The position numbers and the translations under genes were made by a program. The notes under the pieces are model-generated. The model was given only the letters and a program-made list of their open reading frames with translations, searched no databases and was not told where the DNA came from. DNA of 9,213 nucleotides from Verrucomicrobiota bacterium (GTDB taxonomy: Bacteria; Verrucomicrobiota; Verrucomicrobiia; Limisphaerales; UBA9464), in NCBI GenBank assembly GCA_947454295.1, contig CANGMO010000063.1:1-9213 (forward strand). The letters run 5' to 3'. Each line of letters opens with the position of its first letter. Position 1 is the stretch's first letter. This document shows, piece after piece, positions 1-5,771 of the stretch.

Positions 1-719
1 CCGATTTGAAGGGGTCCTTGCACAACCACTCGGACTGGAGCGATGGACGCAATTCGCTGTCCGACATCGCCGACCACATGGAGGAATTGGGATTGTCGTA
101 TTGGGCAATTACCGATCACTCCCGCGCCAGCTTCCAGGCCAATGGACTCGATGAGGCACGCCTGCTCCGACAGCTCACCGAAGTCGCGGCCGTGAACCAA
201 AAGTTGAAGGATCGCGGCTCCGACTTCCGGCTGCTGACCGGCTCCGAAGTGGACATTCTCAAGGATGGCCTCGATTTCCCGGACGAGCTCCTCGCGAGGC
301 TGGATGTGGTGGTGGCGAGTCTGCACGTGCCGTCGGGTGAAGAGGCGGAGAATACCCGGCGTTTCATTGCCGCCGCGGAGAATCCCTATGTCCACATGCT
401 TGGGCATCTGAGCGGACGCCTGCTGTTGGAGCGCGATGCGTACAAGCTCAATCAACGGGCGGTGATCGACGCCTGCGCGGCCACTGGCACCTGGATTGAG
501 TTCAACGCGTCCCCCTACCGCTTCGACCTCGACTGGCGCCTCTGGCATTACGCGAAGTCCAAGGGTGTTCGCTGTGTCATCAACTGTGATGCACACCGGC
601 TCGAGCACGTGCAATGGCTCCGGCTCGGCACCGGCGTTGCGCGCAAGGGATGGCTGACCAAGGCGGATGTCATCAACACCCTGCCCCTGGAAAAACTTCG
701 CGAGGCACTGCGTCGATGA
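1..719 (+). CDS. polX: DNA polymerase/3'-5' exonuclease PolX, C-terminal PHP domain (5' end outside the window)
   Basis: The reading frame is open to the left edge and ends at TGA 717-719, so this is the last ~239 residues of a longer protein. The visible part is a complete PHP phosphoesterase domain of the kind that forms the C-terminal third of bacterial family X polymerases (usually ~570 residues). PHP metal ligands are kept in order: LHNHSDWSDG (near 18-50), AITDHS, GSEVDIL, ASLH, LGHLSGR and NCDAH. The LGHLSGRLLLERDAY, NASPYRFDLDWRL and GVARKGWLTKADVINTL segments are typical of PolX rather than of stand-alone histidinol-phosphate phosphatases. Established for the family: a Mn2+-dependent 3'-5' exonuclease that acts with gap-filling polymerase activity in base excision repair. 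The TTG at position 6 is not a real start, because the domain begins right at the edge and the polymerase part must lie upstream. The next gene begins 34 bp downstream. A stand-alone PHP protein is the alternative, but less likely. Confidence 0.9.
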   Translation, partial: DLKGSLHNHSDWSDGRNSLSDIADHMEELGLSYWAITDHSRASFQANGLDEARLLRQLTEVAAVNQKLKDRGSDFRLLTGSEVDILKDGLDFPDELLARLDVVVASLHVPSGEEAENTRRFIAAAENPYVHMLGHLSGRLLLERDAYKLNQRAVIDACAATGTWIEFNASPYRFDLDWRLWHYAKSKGVRCVINCDAHRLEHVQWLRLGTGVARKGWLTKADVINTLPLEKLREALRR

Positions 720-753
720 GCGTGGCAAGCGGATCGAAGTTCATCCCCGAAGC

Positions 754-2022
754 ATGAAGCCCTGGGAACTGGCCAAGAAGGAGGCGGCGTCGCGACCCTT
801 TCCCATCATGCTGGGACTGGACCGCGTTCGCACCGTGCTCGGTGCCATGGAGGTTCGGCGCGCGCCGCTGGTGATTGTGGTGGGTGGCACCAACGGCAAG
901 GGATCCACGTGCGCCATGCTGGACGCCATCCTCCGGGCCGCCGGGCACCGGGTTGGCGTCTACACCTCGCCGCATCTGATCTCCTTTCACGAACGAATCC
1001 GGATGGATGGTCGCTGCATGGACGACGCCCGCCTCGAAGCGGCCTTCGCCGCGGTGCTCCGCGCTCCCGGCGCGCGCGAGTTGACCGAATTCGAACTGGA
1101 TACGCTGGCCGCCTTCCACGCGCTGGCGACGGAGTCGCTCGATGTCTGGGTGTTGGAGATCGGTCTGGGAGGACGACTGGATGCGGTAAACGTGCTGGAT
1201 GCAGATTGCGGCGTGATCACGTCGATCGGCGTGGATCATGTCGAATACCTGGGTCCCACGCGGGAGCACATCGGCTTCGAAAAGGCCCACATCTATCGCG
1301 CCGGCCGTCCCGCGATTTGTAGTGATCCCGATCCGCCTGAGTCCTTGATCCGTGTCGCCGGCGAACTGGGAGCGAGGCTTCGCGTCCAGGGGCGTGAGTT
1401 TCACGCGGAGGCGCAGGTGTCGGGATGGGACTACCGCGGGGAGGCGTGGCAGTGGCGCGGGCTGCCGTTTCCCGCAATCGGAGGCGCACGTCAGGTTCAG
1501 AACGCGTCGGGAGTCCTTGCTGCATTGGAATCGCTGCGGGATCGATGTGCCGTGTCCGAGGAGGCGATTCGCACCGGACTGAATTCCGTGCGGTTGACCG
1601 GACGCTTTCAGAAGATTTCGGACGTGCCGGTGGTCTATGTGGACGTGGCGCACAATCCGGAAGCGGCGACCGTACTGGCGGAGTCGATTCAACGCGTGAA
1701 ACCGCGCGGTCGCGTGCATGCGGTGTTCGGCATCCTGCGGGACAAGGATGCCCGGGGTGTCTTGGAGGCGGTTAATCCTGTGGTGGATGCGTGGCATGTG
1801 GCCTCCACCCACGGACCGCGCGGCCTGGAAGCTGCCGTTTCGGTGGGCATCCTGAATGGTGAATCGTCGTCCGCGCCACGCGAGGTTCATGCCCATGATA
1901 CCGTGACATCGGCGTATCGTTCCGCGCTGGAGCAAGCCGAGCCAGGAGATGTGGTCGTGGCGTTTGGTAGTTTCTCCGTGGTGTCCGAGGTGTTGCAGAC
2001 GGCGGGAATCCGACCCACCTAA
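754..2022 (+). CDS. folC: Folylpolyglutamate synthase / dihydrofolate synthase
   Basis: A 422-residue protein, the usual FolC length. It belongs to the Mur ligase family and adds glutamate to dihydropteroate and/or folates in the cytosol using ATP. Visible motifs: P-loop GGTNGKGST (residues 44-52), SPHL (72-75) followed by the HERIRM loop, TEFELDTLAAF (111-121), EIGLGGRLDAVN (135-146), and SIGVDHVEYLG with the likely Mg-binding His162, then EKA (176-178). The C-terminal domain shows DVAHNPEAA, FGILRDKDA and a final VVAFGSFSVVSEVL. The ATG at 754 is chosen because it gives family length and starts just before the first helix. The in-frame ATG at 667 would overlap polX by 53 bp, and no other start codon lies between them. 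There is no strong Shine-Dalgarno sequence, only GAAG very close to the ATG. Whether it has both activities cannot be read from sequence. It is followed after 2 bp by the epimerase gene. Confidence 0.95.
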   Translation: MKPWELAKKEAASRPFPIMLGLDRVRTVLGAMEVRRAPLVIVVGGTNGKGSTCAMLDAILRAAGHRVGVYTSPHLISFHERIRMDGRCMDDARLEAAFAAVLRAPGARELTEFELDTLAAFHALATESLDVWVLEIGLGGRLDAVNVLDADCGVITSIGVDHVEYLGPTREHIGFEKAHIYRAGRPAICSDPDPPESLIRVAGELGARLRVQGREFHAEAQVSGWDYRGEAWQWRGLPFPAIGGARQVQNASGVLAALESLRDRCAVSEEAIRTGLNSVRLTGRFQKISDVPVVYVDVAHNPEAATVLAESIQRVKPRGRVHAVFGILRDKDARGVLEAVNPVVDAWHVASTHGPRGLEAAVSVGILNGESSSAPREVHAHDTVTSAYRSALEQAEPGDVVVAFGSFSVVSEVLQTAGIRPT

Positions 2023-2024
2023 GC

Positions 2025-3119
2025 GTGAGACTCACCCATCAATCGTTTGATCTTCGCCTTCGCGACCCGTGGGCGATTTCCGGAACGTCCGCATCCGGTG
2101 GCGGAAAGCGGATTCATCCAGTGGTGTTTGTTCAACTGGAGGACGCGCAGGGGAGACGCGGCATTGGTGAAGCGTCGCCCTCCTCTCAGTATCAGGAGGA
2201 TGTTCACTCGGTGTCCCGGTATCTCGCCCGGGTGGATGCCTCACGGCTTTCCTTCGATGCGCTGGCCGACAGCTCCGCGTACCTGGATTCGATCCAACCC
2301 TTCAGCCCGCCCGCCCGTTGCGCGCTGGATCTGGCCCTGCTGGACGGAGCCGCCCGGAGTGCCGGAGTGCCGGTGTATGAATTCCTGGGGCTTGGGTTCA
2401 GCGAGGGACGACACGTGACTTCGTTCAGTCTGGGCATCGACACGCCGGAGGTGATGGCTCGCAAGGCGGCGGCCGCGGTGGCCGCAGGAATGGGGTTGCT
2501 CAAGGTGAAGGTGGGAGTCCCCGGCGATCGGGAGAATCTCTCAGCCCTGATGACGGCGGCGCCGGGAGTGCCGATTCGTGTGGATGCCAATGCCGCGTGG
2601 TCCGATCGGGAAATGGCGCTGCGGCATATCGAATGGCTTGCCTCGACGGGTCGCGTGGAATTCGTTGAACAACCGATGCCGCCGTCGCTGCCCGATGCCG
2701 ACTGGATCTGGCTGAAGGAGCGCTCGCCGCTGCCCCTGATCGGGGACGAACTCTATCAGACGGCGGACGACGCGCCGCGGTGCGCGCGATGCGTGCATGG
2801 GGTCAATGTGAAGCTGGTGAAAACCGGAGGACTGACCCCCGCATTGCGGGCACTGCGTACGGCCCGTGAGCTCGGGCTCAAGACCATGCTCGGATGCATG
2901 ATCGAATCCTCACTGTTGATCACCGCGGCGGCGCATCTCGCGGATCTGACCGACTACCTGGATCTCGATGGCAATCTGCTGATCAGCAATGACCCGTTCA
3001 TCGGGGTTCAATGTGTCGGAGGCAGGCTGGGATTTGATGGGGTTCCCGACCGCTACGGACTTCGGGTGACACATTGTGGATTGGACGGCAGCGTTTTTCA
3101 GGCGAACGTTCCCACGTGA
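2025..3119 (+). CDS. Dipeptide epimerase (enolase superfamily, L-Ala-D/L-Glu epimerase-like)
   Basis: A 364-residue enolase-superfamily protein that would epimerise the C-terminal residue of a dipeptide by proton abstraction in a (beta/alpha)7-beta barrel with Mg2+. Catalytic features: KVK (Lys160 and Lys162, second strand), metal ligands Asp187 (VDANAAW), Glu215 (EQP) and Asp241 (GDEL), and Lys263 in NVKLVKTGG as the opposite-face base. A DLDG motif (Asp313, Asp315) followed by DPF near the C terminus is the dipeptide-epimerase signature thought to hold the substrate amino group, and it argues against muconate cycloisomerase or o-succinylbenzoate synthase. The start is GTG, 2 bp after the folC stop, with no clear Shine-Dalgarno sequence, which suggests coupled translation. 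The stop overlaps the panB start. The N-terminal capping loop (residues ~15-32, SGTSASGGGKR) lacks the Arg I would expect in a strict Ala-Glu enzyme, so substrate specificity is open; recycling of the murein peptide L-Ala-D-Glu is only one possibility. Confidence 0.88.
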   Translation: MRLTHQSFDLRLRDPWAISGTSASGGGKRIHPVVFVQLEDAQGRRGIGEASPSSQYQEDVHSVSRYLARVDASRLSFDALADSSAYLDSIQPFSPPARCALDLALLDGAARSAGVPVYEFLGLGFSEGRHVTSFSLGIDTPEVMARKAAAAVAAGMGLLKVKVGVPGDRENLSALMTAAPGVPIRVDANAAWSDREMALRHIEWLASTGRVEFVEQPMPPSLPDADWIWLKERSPLPLIGDELYQTADDAPRCARCVHGVNVKLVKTGGLTPALRALRTARELGLKTMLGCMIESSLLITAAAHLADLTDYLDLDGNLLISNDPFIGVQCVGGRLGFDGVPDRYGLRVTHCGLDGSVFQANVPT

Positions 3120-3901
3120 ATTCGGAATCCGAGTTACCCAAGCAGACGGTGGTCTCCCTAGCTGCGCGCAAGGGGACGGCACGCGTTCCGGCGCTGACTG
3201 CCTACGACTATCCCATGGCCCGCCTCCTGGACGAGGCCGGTGTGCCGATGCTGCTGGTCGGGGATTCGCTGGGCATGGTGGTGCTGGGGCATCCCGACAC
3301 CACGCTGGTGACCATGGAGGACATGATTCATCACACCCGCGCGGTGGCCAATGCGCGTCCACGCGCATTGATTGGCGCGGACCTTCCCTACCGCACCTAC
3401 GACACGCCGGAACAGGCGGTGGCCAATGCACGTCGCCTCCTGGATGCCGGCGCCGAATACGTGAAGGCCGAGGGCGGTGTGGAAATTCTTCCCCAGATCG
3501 AAGCCATCCTCGCCGCGGGCATTCCCTTCTGCGGCCACCTCGGCATGCTGCCCCAGCACGTGGTGGAGGAGGGTGGGAAGTACCGGATCAAGGGGCGCGA
3601 CGAAGAAGGGCGTTCCCGGCTGGTGCGGGATGCGTTGAAGCTTGAGGCGGCGGGTGTGTTTGCCTGCGTGCTGGAATTGGTCACGCCTCCGGTGGCGCAG
3701 GAAATCACCACGCAATGCCGGAGGATGCTGACGATTGGCATTGGAAGTGGCGAAGGCTGCGATGGTCAGATTCTGGTGACCCCCGATCTGGTCGGTTCGT
3801 TTCCCTGGTTCACGCCGCGCTTTGTGACGCCGCGGGCCCGGACCGGTGATGCCATGCGGCAGGCGGTGACCGAGTGGATGGGCGCCGTCAACGCCGCCTG
3901 A
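3116..3901 (+). CDS. panB: 3-methyl-2-oxobutanoate hydroxymethyltransferase (ketopantoate synthase)
   Basis: A 261-residue PanB, the usual length. It transfers a hydroxymethyl group from 5,10-methylene-tetrahydrofolate to 2-oxoisovalerate, the first committed step of pantothenate and CoA synthesis, in the cytosol. Family residues seen: TAYDYPMA (28-35), Mg ligand Asp50 in VGDSLG, Asp89 in GADLPY, Lys117 and Glu119 in YVKAEGG, His141 in CGHLGMLPQ, the probable catalytic Glu187 in VLELV, and IGIGSGEGCDGQILV near the C terminus. The GTG at 3116 is chosen: its GTGA overlaps the TGA of the epimerase gene by 4 bp, a classic coupling arrangement, and the protein then begins just ahead of the conserved core. 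The upstream in-frame ATG at 3074 would overlap the epimerase by 46 bp and add 14 unconserved residues. AGGCGA about 11 bp before the GTG may be a weak ribosome binding site. No panC is visible. Confidence 0.95.
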   Translation: MNSESELPKQTVVSLAARKGTARVPALTAYDYPMARLLDEAGVPMLLVGDSLGMVVLGHPDTTLVTMEDMIHHTRAVANARPRALIGADLPYRTYDTPEQAVANARRLLDAGAEYVKAEGGVEILPQIEAILAAGIPFCGHLGMLPQHVVEEGGKYRIKGRDEEGRSRLVRDALKLEAAGVFACVLELVTPPVAQEITTQCRRMLTIGIGSGEGCDGQILVTPDLVGSFPWFTPRFVTPRARTGDAMRQAVTEWMGAVNAA

Positions 3902-3913
3902 TTCCAGTCTACC

Positions 3914-3932
3914 GATCCCGGACTCAGGGATC
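3914..3932. terminator. Possible weak bidirectional hairpin between convergent genes
   Basis: GATCCC (3914-3919) and GGGATC (3927-3932) form a perfect 6-bp stem around a 7-base loop. It sits in the 22-bp gap between the convergent ends of panB and the L,D-transpeptidase gene and runs into the stop codon of the latter. The position suits a shared terminator, but there is no T-run on either strand and the stem is short, so this may be chance. Confidence 0.25.
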
Positions 3933-5270
3933 CACCAGGACCGGCGTGCCGGGGGTGACGCAGCGACGGAGCAATTCCGCGTTCCAGTTCGCCAGCCGGA
4001 AACAGCCGTGGCTTTCCGTGCGTCCGACCTGTTCGGGCGACGGCGTTCCGTGGATGCCGAAGCCCGGGCGATTTATTCCGATCCAGGCCACACCCACCGG
4101 GTTGTTTGGACCCGCCGGGAGAATCAACTTGGTGCGAACTTGTCGGGCTTCCTCGGATTCGGGAAAGACCGCGGGATCGAAGGTGTAGTTGGGATCCTTC
4201 ACGGTCACCAGCACCTGGAGGGTTCCCATCGGCCGCTTTTCGGCGATTCGGCCAATGCTGCACGGGAAGTGGAGTCGAAGCGTTCCCTGGTCGTCGTAGG
4301 CGCGCAGCCACCGCTGTCCAAGATTGATTCGGATGGAAGCAAGGTGGCGTGTGGCCGGCACGTCGATCCGCGGAATGGTGACCAGCGTTCCCGGGCGGAG
4401 CCGCTCGAAGTCGAGGGTCGGATTGAGCTGACGAATCAACCGTGGGTGGGACTGGGATTCCTCGGCAATCATCTCGAGCATGCTCTCGAACTCGAGCCGG
4501 GCGGCCTGCGATCGGCCGATCCAGGTGGTCGGCACGGGGCGCGGTCGGGCGAGATCCGCCTCGTTGATCTGGCGCGTGGTGAGCCGGAGCCCGGCAGGTT
4601 GGAGGCGAGCCAGGGTCGCGGTGTCCGGACGCCCGGTTTCGGGCAAACCCTGCTGCACTTGAAAGGCGCGCAATGCCGATTCCGTCTGGCCTCCGGCGAG
4701 ACCATCAATGGATCCCGAGGAGATTCCCCGTGAGGCCAGGGCGATCTGAATGGCAATGCGGTTGGTGGCGGGTAGAAACCACAGGTTTGAGTTCGCTCCG
4801 GTCACCACCGGCGGATTGGTGGTCGTCGCTTCAGCGACAGTATTGGTGGCGATGGACGCGTTGGTGAGGCCGTTTGGAATCCATGCCGGTGCCCGCCGAA
4901 TGGCCGGTGGATTCGAGACGGTGGCGCGTGTGGCAATGGACGCGGGAGGAGCGATCGGCGTTGCAACGCGATTCGTCGCCGTAGCTTGGGCGGGCGCCGG
5001 GGCAATCACCGCACGGGGTTGTTCCGCAGGGGATCCAGGTGCCGGGGCGGCAACCGGCCGGGGCGGCGTCACCACCGCCGCGGGAGCATTGGAGAAGAAG
5101 GTGTGGGCGGCGACGCTGGGTGCGGGTGGCGGGGTGCGATGCCGCCACCAGATGAAACCAAGGGCGCCGAGCCCTGCAATCAGGGCGGCCCCCAGCAGCC
5201 ACAACTTCCATCCGGCGCGGCGGCGCGACCGATTGGGTCCGCCGAGAAACTGAACGCTGGGGCGCGGCAT
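3924..5270 (-). CDS. Membrane-anchored L,D-transpeptidase with peptidoglycan-binding and LysM-like modules (YkuD family)
   Basis: A 448-residue envelope protein. Order of parts: a basic N terminus (RSRRR, 14-18), one membrane helix (about 22-41, an uncleaved anchor or signal), and a long Pro/Ala/Thr/Asn-rich linker (about 45-165). Then come a PG_binding_1-like domain (about 170-223, with RAFQVQQGLPETG), a LysM-like segment (about 262-300, LNPTLDFERLRPGTLVTIP), and a YkuD catalytic domain (about 310-447). The active site is clear: HGT (407-409) and SHGC (420-423) with Cys423 as nucleophile, preceded by PAGPNNPVG. Known for the family: it cleaves tetrapeptide stems and forms 3-3 cross-links or attaches proteins to peptidoglycan. 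Phe424 follows the Cys where Ile or Val is usual, a small oddity. The ATG at 5270 has AAGGG 5 bp upstream, overlapping the stop codon of the preceding membrane-protein gene 8 bp away, so the two are probably co-translated. Exact reaction type is unknown. Confidence 0.92.
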   Translation of the reverse strand: MPRPSVQFLGGPNRSRRRAGWKLWLLGAALIAGLGALGFIWWRHRTPPPAPSVAAHTFFSNAPAAVVTPPRPVAAPAPGSPAEQPRAVIAPAPAQATATNRVATPIAPPASIATRATVSNPPAIRRAPAWIPNGLTNASIATNTVAEATTTNPPVVTGANSNLWFLPATNRIAIQIALASRGISSGSIDGLAGGQTESALRAFQVQQGLPETGRPDTATLARLQPAGLRLTTRQINEADLARPRPVPTTWIGRSQAARLEFESMLEMIAEESQSHPRLIRQLNPTLDFERLRPGTLVTIPRIDVPATRHLASIRINLGQRWLRAYDDQGTLRLHFPCSIGRIAEKRPMGTLQVLVTVKDPNYTFDPAVFPESEEARQVRTKLILPAGPNNPVGVAWIGINRPGFGIHGTPSPEQVGRTESHGCFRLANWNAELLRRCVTPGTPVLVDP

Positions 5271-5275
5271 TCGGG

Positions 5276-5280
5276 CCCTT
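5276..5280 (-). promoter_or_regulatory. Ribosome binding site of the L,D-transpeptidase gene overlapping the upstream stop
   Basis: On the - strand this reads AAGGG, 5 bases before the ATG at 5270. It shares bases with the TAA stop (5281-5279) of the upstream membrane-protein gene. Ribosomes that terminate there would be positioned to reinitiate, which supports a two-gene operon and fixes the transpeptidase start. Confidence 0.6.
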
Positions 5281-5710
5281 AGACGTCGATGACCGGACCG
5301 TCCTTATCCTCGCGACGACGCGGATTGGTGTGACGCATTTTGACCCGGGATTGGACGGTTCCGCCGAGCAGGAGTCCGCCAACCACCGATACGATGCTGA
5401 TCACCAGGGCGCCCCAAAAGGCGGGCCAGAATCCGTTCACATGGAAGCCGCTCACGGAGCTGCCAACGAACCACAGCAGCAGGGCGTTGATGACCGGCAG
5501 CAGCAGACCAAGCGTGGCGAGCAGGAGGGGCAGCGACAGGGCGAGGATCAGCGGGCGTGCGAAGGCATTCAGGAAGCCGAGGAGTGCGGAGGCCACCAGC
5601 AGGGCGGTGAGTGAATCGTACTGGATTCCGCGCACGACGTTGGCCGCGACGAGCACTGCCAGCGTCGTGATCACCCATCGTTTGAGGAATTGCGGTACGG
5701 ATGCGGACAT
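5279..5710 (-). CDS. Small four-helix membrane protein, YvlD / phage holin family 4 superfamily IV-like
   Basis: A 143-residue integral membrane protein. About four hydrophobic stretches follow one another: ITTLAVLVAANVV, LTALLVASALLGFLNAF, LILALSLPLLLATLGLLLPVINALLLWFVG, and WPAFWGALVISIVSVVGGLLLG. A charged tail (RVKMRHTNPRRREDKDG) lies on one side. The LGFLNAFARPLILALSLPL pattern is characteristic of the YvlD / Phage_holin_4_2 family, which is widespread in bacterial chromosomes. Despite its name the family is not shown to lyse cells; its function is unknown. The ATG at 5710 is preferred over an in-frame TTG at 5746 because the homologous part begins soon after it and because a likely promoter overlaps the longer form. 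No Shine-Dalgarno sequence precedes this ATG. The next gene, an L,D-transpeptidase, follows after 8 bp, hinting at a role in envelope homeostasis, which is inference only. Confidence 0.82.
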   Translation of the reverse strand: MSASVPQFLKRWVITTLAVLVAANVVRGIQYDSLTALLVASALLGFLNAFARPLILALSLPLLLATLGLLLPVINALLLWFVGSSVSGFHVNGFWPAFWGALVISIVSVVGGLLLGGTVQSRVKMRHTNPRRREDKDGPVIDV

Positions 5711-5718
5711 CGTGGAGC

Positions 5719-5746
5719 AGTATAGCGGGCCGGACTGCACCGCCAA
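5719..5746 (-). promoter_or_regulatory. Sigma70-type promoter for the membrane protein and L,D-transpeptidase operon
   Basis: On the - strand TTGGCG (5746-5741) is followed after 16 bases by TATACT (5724-5719). These match the -35 and -10 consensus at 4/6 and 5/6 positions. AT-rich hexamers of this kind stand out in this GC-rich sequence. The expected transcription start (about 5711-5713) falls 1-3 bases ahead of the ATG at 5710, so the mRNA would be leaderless or nearly so, in keeping with the missing Shine-Dalgarno sequence. Confidence 0.5.
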
Positions 5747-5771
5747 CGGGATTCACAAATGCGTGACGGGG

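Noticed and set aside
667..753. Longer folC start at ATG 667
   Set aside because: It would overlap polX by 53 bp and add 29 residues with no family similarity; ATG 754 gives normal FolC length.
673..1935. 420-codon open frame on the - strand, antisense to folC
   Set aside because: It lies almost wholly opposite the clearly conserved folC, its His/Arg-rich composition is that of an antisense shadow in GC-rich DNA, and it shows no domain.
4750..5253. Gly/Ala-rich 167-codon frame on the + strand
   Set aside because: It is the reverse complement of the Pro/Ala-rich linker of the L,D-transpeptidase, which produces Gly/Ala runs automatically.
5279..5710. Prophage or lysis cassette reading of the holin-like gene
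   Set aside because: No phage genes surround it, the family is common on bacterial chromosomes without phage links, and the neighbouring enzyme is a wall transpeptidase rather than an endolysin.
5711..5746. Longer start (TTG at 5746) for the small membrane protein
   Set aside because: The added 12 residues lie over a good -10/-35 pair, and the conserved part begins after Met at 5710.
5747..5771. TCAC/GTGA inverted repeat after the 644-residue TPR gene as a terminator
   Set aside because: Only 4 bp of pairing with no T-run; indistinguishable from chance.
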